A stretch of 64,000 nucleotides of DNA. Origin: Hypericum androsaemum (lineage: Eukaryota; Streptophyta; Magnoliopsida; Malpighiales; Hypericaceae). Both the position numbers and the translations under genes were made by a program. The stretch covers positions 2,560,516 to 2,624,515 of the forward strand of contig OZ023190.1 of the NCBI GenBank assembly GCA_963995505.1, given 5' to 3'. Shown piece after piece: positions 23,818-36,545 of the stretch; positions within the stretch are counted from its first letter, which is position 1; the number at the start of each line of letters is the position of its first letter. The notes under the pieces are model-generated. The model did no database searches. It saw only the letters and a program-made list of their open reading frames with translations, and was not told the origin of the DNA.

Positions 23818-25305
23818 AACGCTCCATCTTTCGGAAAATGCCTTGAACAATGTTATAACCCGATGATGCAAAGTGCAAACGTAACAGTGGCCTCCAGCTG
23901 CTACTTTGTCACTTGGTCTTGTACCCTAGGAAGGCTGAGTTCCTCTTTGGGTTTGTATTTGCTCAGTTTCGGAAGATGTCAAAGAGGGGATCTGAAGATT
24001 CATCTGCTGGTGAGCTACTGGGCTATGATTCTGGGGATTGCTAATGCAACTAGAAAGTATTTATGCACACTTGGGTTGGTATTGAACACAGATCTAATAA
24101 ATTACGGATTACAGAAAACTATTCTTATAGAGAACTGTTCTAAGTTATTATATAGATTGGTCGTCCTGGTTTTCGTGAATGCTTGTTTAGTGCTAGATTC
24201 GCGTCTATGATTCAGTTGAGTAATTTTACACGGTCACAAGATACCAAATTATAATATGGTGTAGTGTGACTGAGTGTCAATCTAACAATAAGCCTAGACC
24301 TGGGGTGGGAGTGTGCTTAAAAGGCCGAATTAAGCATACAAAAGCCTACCTAATGGCTACTCATCTGTTTTGCCGAGGAGAGTGGAACACTAGACCTGGA
24401 AAAAACCAAGCAAAGCAAAGGAACCAAATATCTGATCAGAATCATATGTGCTAAGAAATGGATATTGTGGTGGAAAAAGGATAGTTCCATGCAGACAGGC
24501 TAAACAAGTCACAGAGAAGATAGAGGTGTTGCAAGCTGGAGCACCAGTTGGGAGATGGTGAAGTGGCAAAAACAGGTTTTCTGTCAAGAATTGTTGGTCA
24601 ATGAAGTTCTCGGGTAATTCAACTCCCGAATACCATAAAGCAAGAGAGACGGGAGATGCTGATTCTGAAAGAATGCGTTCTGCTGCAGCTTAGTTCTTAG
24701 GACAGTAGAGAGTAAGATCATTCAACAAGAAAGCAACCAAGAATATAATTGCCCCTAGGAATTGTCTTCTTGAGATGATAACGACACGACGAAGAAGTGT
24801 CTAAAGGTTAATCAGTAGAAAATTATAAGAATCGGGATGTGATTCTAATTCTTAAACTCCCTGATCAAGTAAAAATATGTGGGAAATAGCTTGATGACAA
24901 CAAACGACAGCCTGAAGTTAACGAAGGAGATGCCTATGGAAACTTGTGTCTTATCATAAAAACCATGATCAACAAAGTCACCGGCCTTGAATTGACGCCC
25001 AAACTTTGTCAGGAACTTAATCGAAGTTCTAGAAAATGACAGCCTCGAATTATCTTCCCGATAATCTATGAAAACTATGTGCAAGAAAGTCTCGTGTCTC
25101 ATCCAACCTGTGCTGGCTTTCTCCGCTGAAGTCTCCCATGAAAACGGTCGACTCCCGGACCACCAATGACTATGAATCTCCATTTCTAAAATGAGCACTT
25201 TTTGCAGTCTTTATCAACACTTTCTGCCATTTTTCGTCATCTAAAATGGAACATAGATTTCCTGGAAATGACACTTTCAGCGGGTCAGTTTACATAAGAT
25301 TGCAG
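23818..25305. other. 3' region between convergent DOHH and PRD2
   Basis: An AATAAA polyadenylation-type signal lies near 24095. Bases 24154-24212 resemble 7098-7156, immediately left of the first solo LTR. A 117-codon minus-strand open frame (24845-25198) has no recognisable family and no splice-supported link to PRD2. Confidence 0.45.
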
Positions 25306-28300
25306 TCAGCAGTACAGGTTATCAAGGATATCTCTGTTAATCTTCTGGAGAGAGGATGATTGGCTGACTAGATTAGCGAGTCCGCGCACAACCTTATCCA
25401 TGTAGTGTATATACAATACGATTCTGTTCTCCAGAAGTTCCATCGCTTTCCGAGCATGAAGAATGGATGTTACCCACTGTTCAAACAGCACTGCAGTAGT
25501 ACAGGCACCTGTTAGTTATATGTTTCTGGATCAGATGCAGATGCAGATGCTGACGGTTTGTCATTTCATAACACCCTAAAGCTGCGTGATAGCTCATGGT
25601 AAGACAAAAAGCTGCAGTATCGTAGTTTGCAAAGAAATCGGACCTATTAAAACTAGAATCTTAGCTGCAGAAAGGAGTGTGTACCAACCACGACCGGAAT
25701 TAGAAAGAACAAAGGATGGCGTTTAGATATGTACCAATGTCAAAATCTTCAATCCCTGACCAAATCAACAGATAATCTGATATAATAAACTCAACTAGTT
25801 GGATCCTGCAAAAACCGAAGTTTCTTAACCAACTGCATGGATTGCTTTCAGACTCCAGGTCTAAACATTTTCCCGTTAATCAAAAAAGTGGAAGTGACAA
25901 GAACTACCCAAAACAGCAGCAGAGAATTGTAAACAACACAATTTAAAAGTAGTCACTAAGTTTGTCCAATTGGCTGTTACCTGCTCTGAGCTTTTCCCAA
26001 AAGGGTAACGCAGTTCAATTTTTCGTCTTGGGACGAAAATAGGAAGAGAGTAAGACTGAGTATTTAACAGAGATACTCACATAATGAACAAGCACTCGTG
26101 CATGTTTGCAAAGCCATCATTGAAAGGATCCATCACAAGAATATGTTCTCCTACGAAACAAATTCTTTGTGAAACAGCAAGCAGAGCACGCTGGCCCAAA
26201 TAGGATTCACTTCCGAGCTTGCGTAATAGATGCTGCATGAAGAACTGTGGGTTGTTGTTTTTGGGATGCCATGCTGAGATAATGATACAAACTCATTCAG
26301 AGACAGAGTAGCTAAAAGAGACCAGAATCAACCGTCAGTTTACGAAATATACAAATGATTTATCCAATGGAATCTCCAAAAAATGGAACCTAGGCTCCAA
26401 TTACAAGTTCTTTTTATCTTTACCAAGTATGCAAATATGAGAAGGCGGCACTCACAATTATGAAAAGGAGCACACATTCTTTTGACCAAGCGAGTTATAA
26501 GGCTCCCTACTATGCCTTCCACTAGCTCCATATTCTTTCCCACCGATAACAAGTCCCTCAATGATGCTGCAAGAAACAGGATAGAAAAACGAAATGCAAG
26601 GCAAATGAGAAGATGGTTTAAACCAGTGTTAGTTAAGCTATTAGCTAAAAGTCATCCAGCAAACTTCAAAACTACAAATACTGAAATGCAATATTGTAAC
26701 ACGAGATGGCTTAGAACCAAAAGTGAATTTTCTAATAGTTAGAATATTCTATCCGAGAGTGATCAGTATTTATCAAAGCTCTTCCTATTTAACGGAACGT
26801 TATTGGATCAAATGACAAAGGCATTGTTGAGAAAAAGATGGCTTTTCCCGGATGAAATGAAAATTAGATTCGTGGAATATGAGAAAGGTTTCCAATTCCT
26901 TAGCCGGAAAGATATGTCCTTAGCCAGTTAGCCTGAAAGATATGTGGCCAGTTTCTTCCATCTTTTGAACATGGAACAAATCAACCTTTGAATCCCCCTG
27001 GTAAAATTTCCTGCTGCTTTCACAAGATTGCAAGAGCTAAAAACAAAGTATCAAACTACTAATCATGTCATCTTGACAATAAGATGCTATATAATTCGCT
27101 ACCACAAACTTCTATCAAAAGTGTGAATAGACTTCTTCATAGATACCTTTCAATGAGATATTGCAATTTTTATAGGCCAAATATACTTAAAATTACTTGG
27201 CAACCCATTTTTTAAAAACTGATTTTGGTAAGCACCTAGAACCATTTGTACAGAACATTCTAAAAGTACTAAATATTGTCACTACCTAAAATGAAATCCA
27301 CAGCCTGGTGAGACCAGTTTGCAAAATTGGGCTCCTCATCCTGCACAGAACAGGGGAGAAAAAGGATGAAACCCATGGTAACACAAGGCAGTTCAAAGTG
27401 AAACTAAACTAAACATCGCGGACTTACGGGAGATGCAGTATCACAGAGCTCCACAAGAAAATCAACAGAGGCAGAAAGGTTATCTACTTCATCTTCAGCA
27501 CTCAAATCTGATCAAAAATCATATTCTCCATCCAACATTATTATCTACACTTCAAGAATTCAGGGAATTTAATGCTAAACTAATAGAAACTTGACATTCT
27601 AATTTCTGTGGTAGGCAAGGGAGAACGAAGGAACAATAGCAAAAATAAGAATAAAAGGAAGGCCTAAACGCGCTATAATGCTGCTTCGGAAGAGATCTGT
27701 AAGATCCAAATCTTCTTTTTGGCTAAATAACATGACGTTCTTGTGGACTTTTTCCACTGTGTTAACTGTGACCAAACAGATTCAACTTTACATCGTAGGA
27801 CATCCAGATTCAGCCACCGAGCTCGCAGGCGAAAAAGATCAATTCAGAATGTCCAGGAAAAATGTACTCCCCATACCTAGTAAACGTCTCCGCTGATTAG
27901 AACCGCTTGCCTTCCTCCTCCTCTCCTTGAACCGCACTTAAATCCGAAGAAAAAGACAAAACAGTTCACTGAATCATAAATCTACATGTGGTGAAAACGC
28001 ATAAATCACGAGAAGGCCGAGAGGCTGGACCTTGACGGAGAAAACGGCGCCGGAGGACGTCGTTGAACCTGGAGTCCAAACAACTCGACGGCGTAGTGGA
28101 TCCGTTGGTAGGGCCGAGTTTCCCCAAATTGTCAAAGAAATAGCACTTGCATATCGCCGTTTTCGGAAACAATTCGCACTGCGAAGCATCTAAACCCTAA
28201 AAAAAAATTAGCGAAAAGAAAAATCAAACAAACCGCTAGGTTCTTGTACCTTCGGCCTGCTTGAGATCTTCGCGGAGCCGGAGGATCTCTTCCTTCCTCT

Positions 28301-28570
28301 CCTTGGCCTAACACAACAACAGTAGAGAGAAGAATGAACTAGAGAAGATGATGATCTAGAGAGAGAGGGAGAGAAGATCACCTTGCGCTTCCAATGGAGA
28401 GATTCGTCGGGATCCGTGGAAATCTCTGGAAGCTGCTTCTGGAGGAGCTTGGAGCGGAGGAGGGAGATCGCTACGGCCAGCTTGAGCGACTGGTCGTCGC
28501 TGGCCGGCTGCCAGGAAGACGACGACGTCGCCGCGTCGGATCTGGTCGGTGCTTGAACCGTCGAGGACAT
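25306..28570 (-). CDS. PRD2: PRD2/MPS1-type meiotic double-strand-break protein, ten exons
   Basis: Exons on the minus strand: 28570-28382, 28307-28250, 28189-28031, 27936-27877, 27507-27428, 27340-27286, 26566-26456, 26273-26081, 25805-25735 and 25490-25306. All junctions are GT-AG, and phases close to 386 aa with no stop. It resembles plant MULTIPOLAR SPINDLE 1 / PUTATIVE RECOMBINATION INITIATION DEFECT 2, needed for SPO11-dependent break formation in meiosis and for spindle organisation. Diagnostic stretches are [16 protein letters not shown] (27-42), a coiled coil after [15 protein letters not shown] (56-70), and [20 protein letters not shown] in exon 3. The start at 28570 was chosen because it gives the short Ser-rich N-terminus of the family; an upstream in-frame extension to 28651 is not family-like. 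Confidence 0.88.
25532..25552. repeat. Short GATGCA repeat
   Basis: About three tandem copies of GATGCA inside PRD2 intron 9. Minor. Confidence 0.6.
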
Positions 28571-30120
28571 GGAAGGCGGGAAATCTTTTCTGAAGGCTTT
28601 CTTAATTAATCGCTCTTTGTTATAAATATATTGAATTTTTATGTCGGTCATTGAAATCTTAATTTGACAGATGGAATTGTTTTTCGAAATTTTAGTTGAA
28701 ATTGTAACAGTCTAATTAAGTAGAAAACGAATATTCGTAATTAAAAAAAGTAGAAAACGAATAATTTTCATTTTCTGTTAAACCTTTTAAATTAAATTTA
28801 GTTCCTTAGAATCTATTAATACTATGTTTTTAATGTTAATTCTAAAATTTCGGTTTTGGTTACTTAAATATGAGAAATATATTCTATCTATGTAACTATA
28901 GAAATATAAACGAAATCTATTTTCTAAATAATTTATTTTTTTACTAAAATGGATCAATTGTTAAATGACTTAGATTTTTATAAACAAAATCTTAAATTCA
29001 AACTTGGTAAATAATGTTTCAGAGTCGTCCTTACTATAGAATATCATAATGCTAATTGTTGTATGTAAAAATTTAAAAGATATCATAGATTTAAAAAAAA
29101 ATCTCTTACCACGGTCAATTTTCTTTGTAAGATAATGTGTGTATTACTTTATAAATTTTTTCACAATGATACACATAAAACCATGTGTATTTTGACAAAT
29201 TAAAAGCCATCTCGGGAGAATTTATATGTCAAAGGGCTTGTAGCCCTACGGCACAAAGCGTTGTAAATACCAATAAGGTCCAAAATTCAAATTTTGGCAA
29301 TATCATTGTGTAATAATTTACCTTTAAAAAAATTTACATGCCAACTTTCACTCTTTTTGTGATATATCAATTTTTATTTTTTATTACATTTAAAACAACA
29401 TTTATATGATTTCATATCTTTTAAATATTACGTAAACATATAGTATTTCAAAATTATATATGCTCACACATTATACACTTTATAAATTAACCAATACATA
29501 AATTTCAAAATGAACGTTTGTTGTCATAATTTTTTTATAGCATTTTTGGAACTAATTCTGGGAGGAAAAAAATATATTTCTCATTCTTAATGGTAATAGA
29601 AAAGAATCATTTTCTCATTTTCTTGTTTGGAACCATAAATCAAATTTTGGGAATTGATTTGCTACTTTACATAAATACCCTTATAAACGAACAGTGACAC
29701 TATGGCAACCATAGCATTCTCCACCAACTCATCTTCTTTACAGCGAAAACTAATTTCTCTTAAGTGGATGCATTCTCATCCCAACCCGAAAAAAATCATT
29801 TAGCTACATTAGCACAGATGGACATACTAAGCCAGCTATTTGGCTGACGATGCACGAGATCACTAGACTCCTCCTCCTTTCCTTGTTTCTTCTTCACCTC
29901 CACCACCTCATCCTCCTCATTTCTTCTCCTCCTCCTCCTCCACCCCCTCCTTCAAATCCACCGGTTCTTTTTTCTCCTCCTCCATCAACCTCTTCTCATC
30001 CACCTCCAAATCCTCGAATAGATTAGCCAAAAAGCAGAGCATCAGGATAATTATTGGGTGCTGACCATGGCGATATGAAGAATGTAAACAAATAGAATCC
30101 CGACTTCCAGATAGATAGCA
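28571..30120. other. Intergenic, upstream of PRD2
   Basis: Very AT-rich to about 29700, then a CT-rich stretch (29860-30010, CTCCTCCTC runs). No gene found. Confidence 0.5.
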
Positions 30121-31264
30121 ATGGAACCAAAGATGGATTTAGCCGATGTAGTTTCGGTCCTCGCGATCCATGTTACTGCGGATCAGCACCGAGAAAGGCC
30201 CAAACGTGAATGAACCCATTTTTAACGGGTTCATGATTCGGGCCCCCAACATCATCCACAGAAGAGAAAGCCTCAGCACAAAGCACGCCCAGACCCTGGG
30301 TCATTTAGGTCGCTCGACTCTCGGGCTCTCAACTTCCACGCCATAGCCCGTCTGCAAACAACCATCATCGTCATCACTTCAACAGCAACCACATCAAACA
30401 AAAAAAAAGACCTTACTAAAATTGGACTTACAGATATGCGGTCAGGGCCGTCGACCATTTCTATTTCCGTCGTTATTGATATTTTCTCTTCTCCCCTTCT
30501 CGCATTTTTCTCGAGGGAAGGAGGAACGAAGGGTTTTTCTCGGGGGGAGGGAGAGGAGAGGAGGTGATGTGAGTTATTACAAAGTATTTTATTGGCTGGT
30601 AGTTATTACTGAGTTTTAAATGAATCTTTAAAAAAGGTATCAACTATTTTCTTTTTAATATTTGAGGTCTAATTCTATTGTTACGACTGATCAATTTAGT
30701 CCAAAAATAGAAATGGAAGAGTTCCTATGACATGTTTCTGTTCCGGCTCTATAGTTTCACTTACATCTAAACTGTGCATCATCAAGATTGGTACTTTACA
30801 TACATGATTCTTGAGCATCTATATGGTCTATATGAAATACGTTCTTCCTATAATAGGGAAACAAAATATATCGACAAAAACTGTGCTACAAGATACAATA
30901 CCCAGGCAAATGAGATGATGACATATTTATTGTATCTTCTCTTATAGAATAGAAATTAACATTTTATCCTTGTTTATTAGTGGATATGTGTGGATAAGAG
31001 TGTTGCTTATTAATAGCTTGGATCATGAGATTATAGATGCATGCATTTCTAAATATCTGGATGTATGTCATTCTAATTTATTTCACATGATCATTCTTTT
31101 ATTGTTCATCTTTCAATTATCTGGTGTTGTATCATTAACATTGCGTCTTCCTTTTATTTTGCATGAGGCGTTCTCCCTTTGTAAAGTAAAAGAAGAACAT
31201 ATATTTTACGGAATATTAAATGACTTGCATTGTTTTATTTTTATGTTTACTGAATATTCATGGC

Positions 31265-31660
31265 TTGCTTTCAGCAAACTGAGAACGTCCCACAACTGCA
31301 AGTAGTTAATAGTATGGTACTACTTCATGCTCCAAGACATATCATGCATTTCTCAGACAAAAGAGCGGCTTAGAAAGACCAGAAAAGGACTAGAGCATGT
31401 TTATGGAAAAGTTGCATCCTACTATTTGCATCTTCGAGTAGCACGTTGCGCACACCTCACATTATGAGCACTACTTAGATATCCTTCCAATTCATTCGTA
31501 TCTAGTCTTGCGTTGGTTAAAACTAATACTTATAATATTATCTTTGTAGATACTTGAGGAAACAGTTGTTAGAAGGCGTGGTGGCATATAACAATGGTCA
31601 ATTTGACAAATGCAGAAAGTTCTTGACTGCTACACAAGTAAAATTTCCTAAGGTTAGGCA
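31265..31660 (+). pseudogene. NUB1-like (UBL-UBA protein) gene fragment
   Basis: Translated pieces are IVWYYFMLQDISCISQTKER, then LRKTRKGLEHVYGK, and after an intron-like gap with TTTGTAG at its end, YLRKQLLEGVVAYNNGQFDK with CRKFLTATQVKF, followed by AAG|GTTAGG. These match in order the helical repeat part of NEDD8 ultimate buster 1-type proteins (LDIVWCYF, then LLEGVVAYHSGQF-like). A frameshift precedes IVWYYF and no start, UBL or UBA is present. Reading is from remembered family features. Confidence 0.6.
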
Positions 31661-31779
31661 TATCTACATCTTTTTGCACACTTTGTTGCTTCTTTTTTTA
31701 GGCGGCCATGAAAATTAGCAAAAAATATATTGACATCATAATATTAGAAGAGATTAATAATCTTACTCAGAGATTCGAC

Positions 31780-32312
31780 AGGATGATTGATCAATGGTTT
31801 TAATTTTCCATTTTCAAGCATTTTCAAACAGACTATTTTGTGAAGAATACATTTCTAGATGATCTTAGTGGAAAATATTTTCCTGCAAAAAAATAGCAGC
31901 AAAACATGCAACAAAATACTTTCAAGGGTTTCCCATTTCCCATTTTGAAGGGTTTCCAAACATGATGTTAATGAAGAATATATTTCTAGATAATTTTAGT
32001 GAAAAATATTGTATTACAAAAAATAGTAGCAAAACATGCAACAAAATACTTCCAAGAGTTTTCCATTTTCAAGGATTTCCAAATACACTGTTAGTGAAGA
32101 ATATATTTTTAGATGATTTTAGTGCAAAATATTTTGTTCCAAAGAATTAGTAGCAAAACATGCAACAAAATACTTTCAAGAGTTTTTCATTTTCCATTTT
32201 CAAAGGTTTTCAAACAGGCTGTTAGTGAAGAAAATATTTCTAGGTAATTTTAGTGCAAAATAATTTTTTACAAAGAAATAGTAGCAAACCATGCAACAAA
32301 ATACTTTTTGCT
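31780..32312. repeat. Tandem repeat, ~124-131-bp unit, about four copies
   Basis: The word GCAACAAAATACT recurs at about 31909, 32039, 32163 and 32294 (spacing 130, 124, 131), within longer units that contain TTTTCCATTTTCAA and GTGAAGAATATATTT. The second duplication unit keeps only two units (near 34499 and 34628), so the array expanded in one copy or contracted in the other. Confidence 0.85.
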
Positions 32313-33029
32313 GACAATTGAAATTTTAAGAAAAAAGTTTAGCCGCATTTATTTTTATATGCCGAATTATATGTTGCAATAAATAACTATTAACGAAACT
32401 AAATAAAATGGTGGCAATCAAAAAGTTTGCTATACAAAAAGTTATGCGAGAATATGATATTGAAGATTGTATGTATATGTAGTAACTGTGGTAACAATGA
32501 TCATATTTAGCCATTGCATATTCAAATCTAAAGTAGTAAAAATAAATTATGTGAATAATCATTAATATAAATTTTAATAGAATAAACTGATTGTTTAGAG
32601 ATGTGAAATTAAAGAAGTGATAGTAAAGATAGGTGAAGAGCAACGAAGAATAAAAGAGATCATGTGATTTTCATATTCGTATTATCAATTTGAGGTCTTT
32701 GTACTTGTATAAAATTATTGGTTGATATATTCTTTTAATATTTTATTTTTATCACTAAAATAAAAAGTGCAGGTTTTACCAAAACACCAAAAACAATGTA
32801 GATGAATATTTTTTAGTTTCTATAATTTTTTGGATGTATTTTATATTTATGTTGATTGCAAAAGTTAATACTTTGTAATGGAAACATAACACTATGATTT
32901 TAATGTTTGTAATTGTTCATTTATAACTAGAAATAACATATCATTCAAAAATAAATCATTTCAAATTAGTCTTAATTATGGTTTGTATTGATTCTGATAC
33001 TTAGAAAAATTGAAGACTCCCTAGAGCCT

Positions 33030-33840
33030 GTTATTTTTGTAGATGAAGCCATTCATTTTGTTGACAAATCATCGGGATAAATACTATGGTCTTCTTTTTC
33101 ATCTGGAGCACCAATCTACTCTTCGTACCTGGCTCCCTTCGATAAAGATAATTTTTCCATATAAATCAAATGATGACTCATTTACCCTTGGTTCCAAAAT
33201 AAACAACAATCTTTGTTCTTGAATCAAAGACCAGATGACTAATCAAGAGTTATATTTTACCTGAACTCGATTCAGCGTCTACGATGCCTTATAAAGATAT
33301 GTCTGGTCATGCAGCTGAGACAATAAACATCACGAGGACATCTTACAAATTCAAAAAATGTCTACAGAATGGTGACATTTTTGGAGTTTAAAGATTGATG
33401 TTATAGATGCTATTTATTTTTGCAGAGATTCAGACGTTTCAAAGACTACAAGTTATGATTTTGATAATGATATGTCATTCTCTTGTCATTCACGAAGGTT
33501 GTTAATCTGTAAGGAGGCAAGAGATAAACCACAACCCTTCTTTGTTAATGCTTCTCAGGAATATGGTTAATGGACTTGCACACTTGCTTAGTGATTTGAA
33601 GCCCTAAAACGTCTTAATAACAAAAGTATTACACGCCAAAATATTGGATATGATAATTAGTAAACAATTGTTGAGGGACAGATCAACCTTGCATCGCAAC
33701 ACCACCAATTTTGGTAGTTCTGGGTGGCAAAGAAGGTTGATTTATTTAGTCTAGGTTGCATTTTATGCTATTGCATATCAGGTGGTCAACATCCCTTGGT
33801 TAAAATTATGAGAGCGGTGGTAAATTTTTGAAGGATGAAA
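33030..33840 (+). pseudogene. Decayed IRE1 (ER-stress sensor kinase/RNase), copy 1
   Basis: Broken reading frames give, in gene order, pieces of plant IRE1. The luminal sensor is represented by IHFVDKSSG, ILWSSFSSGAPIYSSYLAPF, a TLGSK piece, and ITRTSYKF near 33330. Kinase-domain pieces follow: LKP then NVLITK (HRDLKPQN region), AKILDMIISKQLL (activation region) and GSSGWQ (APE-proximal segment). Stops and frame changes interrupt every section. The nuclease domain is absent because the duplication junction lies at about 33850. No function is possible. Confidence 0.75.
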
Positions 33841-33949
33841 AGGATCTCGACTAACTTCGAAGAATTAGCATTGGGGGCTGACTAAGGCGATATAAAGAAT
33901 GTAGTTCCGGTCCTCGCAATCCATGCCAACAACATTGCCACCAAGATGT

Positions 33950-36070
33950 AGTTCTGGTCCTCGCGATCCATGCTGCTACGGACCAGCATCGAAACGAGCC
34001 CAAACGAGAATGAACCCATTTTTAACGGGTTTATGGTTCGAGCTCCCAACATCATCCACAGAAGAGAAAGCCTCAGCACAACCATCATGATCACGCCATA
34101 GCCCATCTGCAAACAACCATTATGATCACTTCAACATCAACCACATTAAAAAAAGACCTTATTAAAATCAGATTTACAGATACGCGGACAGGGCTGTCGA
34201 CCATTTCTATTTCCGTCGTCATTGCTATTTCCTCTTCTCCCCTTTTTAAATTTTTCTTGAGGTCTAATTCTATTGTTACGACTGATCGAATAGTCAAAAA
34301 ATAGATATGGAAAGTTCCTAGGACATGTTTCTGTTCTGGCTCTATAGTTTCACTTACATCTAAACTGTGCATCATCAAGATTGATAATACATAATTTTTG
34401 AGCTTCTATATGGTCTATATGCAAGGTATTCTTCCTATAATAGGAAAACACAATGTATCGATAAAAACTGTGCAACAAAGAATTTGTAGCAAAACATGCA
34501 ACAAAATACTTTCAAGAGTTTTTCATTCCCATTTTCAAGGTTTTTCAAACAGGCTGTTACTGAAGAATATATTTCTAGATAATTTTAGTGAAAAATATTT
34601 TTTTACAAAGAAATAGTAGCAAACCATGCAACAAAATACTTTTTGCCGACAATTGAAGTTATAAGAAAAAAGTTTTGCGCATTTATTTTTATATGCCAAA
34701 TTATATGTTGCAACAAATAACTATTAACGAAACCAAATAAAATGGTGGCAATCAAAAAGTTTGCTATACAAAAAGTTATGCGAGAATATGATATTGAAAA
34801 TTGTATATATATGTAGTAACTGTGATAGCAATGTTCATATTTAGCCATTGCATATTTAGATCTAAAGTAGTAAAAATAAACTATGTGAATAATCATTGAT
34901 ATAAATTTTAATAGAATAAACTGATTCTTTAGAGATGTGAAATTAAAGAAGTGATAGTAAAGATAGGTGAAGAGCAACGAAGAATGAAAGAGATCATGTG
35001 ATTTTCATAGCCGTATTACCAATTTGAGGTCGTTGTACTTGTATAAAATTGTTGGTTGATATATTCTTTTAGTGTTTTATTTTCATCACTAAAATAAAAA
35101 GTGCAGGTTTTACCAAAACACCAAAAACAATGTAAATAATTATTTTTTTAGTTTCTATAATTTTTTGGATGTGTTTTATGTTTATGTTGATTGCAAAAGT
35201 TAATACTTTGTAATGGAAACATAACACTATGGTTTTAATATTTGTAATTGTTCATTTATAACTAGAGATAACATATCAGTCAAAACTGAAATCATTTCAA
35301 ATCAAGCTTAATTATGGTTTGTATTGATTCTCATATTTAGAAAAATCGAAGACCCATAGAGCCTGTTATTTTTGTAGATGAAGTCATTCATTTTGTTGAC
35401 AAACTATTGGGACAAATACTGTGGTCTTCTTTTCCATCCGGAGTACCAATTTACTCTTCTTACTTAGCTCCCTTCGATAAAGATAATTTTTCCATATAAA
35501 TCAAATGATGACTCATTTACCCATGGTTCTAGAAGAACAAAAATTTTTGTTCTTACAAACTAAAAAAATTGTCTACCGGTGACATTTTTTGGAGTTTAAA
35601 GATTGATGTTATTGATGCTATTTATTTTTGTAGAGATTAAGACGTTTCAAAGACTACAAGTTACGATTTTGATAAGGATATGTCGTTCTCTTGTCATTCA
35701 CGAAGGTTGTTAGTCTGTAAGGAGGCAAGAGATAAACCACAACCCTTCTTTGTTAATGCTTCTTGGGAATATGGTTAATGCACTTACACACTTGCTTAGT
35801 GATTTGAAGCCCCAAAACGTCTTAATAACAAAAGAATTACATGCCAAAATATTGGATATGATAATTAATAAATAATTATTAAGGGGCAGATCATCCTTGC
35901 ATCGTAACACCACCGATTTTGGTAGTTCTGGGTGGCACATGAGGTTAATTTGTTTAGTCTAGGTTGCATTTTATGTTATTGCATATTAGGTGGTCAACAT
36001 CCCTCGGTTAAAATTATGAGAGCGGTCGTAAAATTTTGTAGGATGAAAAAGATCTCGACTACTTGGATTG
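33950..36070. repeat. Direct duplication, second unit
   Basis: Second copy of the segment described at 30130-33850, with a large internal deletion and a ~140-base deletion near 35540 inside the IRE1-like part. Similar AT-rich open frames in both units (32326-32643 and 34603-34977, minus strand) are similar only because of this duplication. Confidence 0.85.
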
Positions 36071-36545
36071 CGTAATTCGACATCTTATTAGCCTTTTATT
36101 GAGTCCCAACCCCGAGGAAAGACCCAAGGCTTTAGAACTATTGCGACATCTAATATTTTGGAGCACTAAAAAGGTTGGCATTTATTAGAGAAACGAGTGA
36201 CAGAGTGGAGAATCTAATGCCAAATGCTGATATTTTGCTAGCATTAATGAATATTGTATCAGCTAAACATTGGGATAAGAAGATGGACAAAGAAGTCTTG
36301 CAAGTTTACGCACTCGCATGCGATATAATTATGCAATTGTTAAACAGCTGATGAGAGCCATAATAAACCTATCAAATCATTACAAGAAACAATTGACAGA
36401 TGTAATAGATTTCTTGGATAAAATCTAGAAGGTTTTAATGAGTATTTTACTACAAGATTCCCGAAGCTCTTCATCAAAATTTATGAAGTGATGTCACATT
36501 TTTGTGAAAGAGATGGACGGTTTCGTGATTACTTTTGAAGAAATG
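35365..36545 (+). pseudogene. Decayed IRE1, copy 2, reaching the RNase domain
   Basis: This copy repeats the luminal and kinase pieces of copy 1 and continues into what copy 1 has lost: the end of the kinase domain (LLSPNPEERPKALELLRHL near 36100) and the KEN nuclease domain. KEN pieces include HWDKKMDKEVLQVYALA and MRAIINLSNHYKKQL, then FP(K)L with (Y)EVMSHFCE. The LSNHYKKQL piece corresponds to the LNHYREL core of IRE1 RNase domains. Many stops and frameshifts. Together with copy 1 it shows that a nearly full IRE1 gene or pseudogene was duplicated after it had already decayed. Confidence 0.75.

Larger units (their letters stand above)
30130..33850. repeat. Direct duplication, first unit
   Basis: Blocks 30130-30490, 30690-30880 and 32140-33850 are repeated in the same order and orientation at 33950-36070. 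Matching landmarks include TTTTTAACGGGTT, CATCATCCACAGAAGAG, GTTTCACTTACATCTAAACT and the IRE1-like segments. The second unit lacks the part equivalent to about 30880-32140. By eye the copies are around 90 percent identical, so the event is younger than the pseudogene decay they share. Confidence 0.85.

Noticed and set aside
24845..25198. 117-aa minus-strand frame next to PRD2
   Set aside because: No recognisable domain, downstream of the PRD2 stop on the same strand, and no splice link that preserves frame.
31780..32312. Possible CRISPR-like array
   Set aside because: Contiguous ~126-bp degenerate tandem repeats without unique spacers, in a plant nuclear genome.
32326..34977. Matching AT-rich minus-strand open frames at 32326-32643 and 34603-34977
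   Set aside because: Their similarity comes from the segmental duplication; the amino-acid composition is that of AT-rich noncoding DNA and they are antisense to pseudogene DNA.
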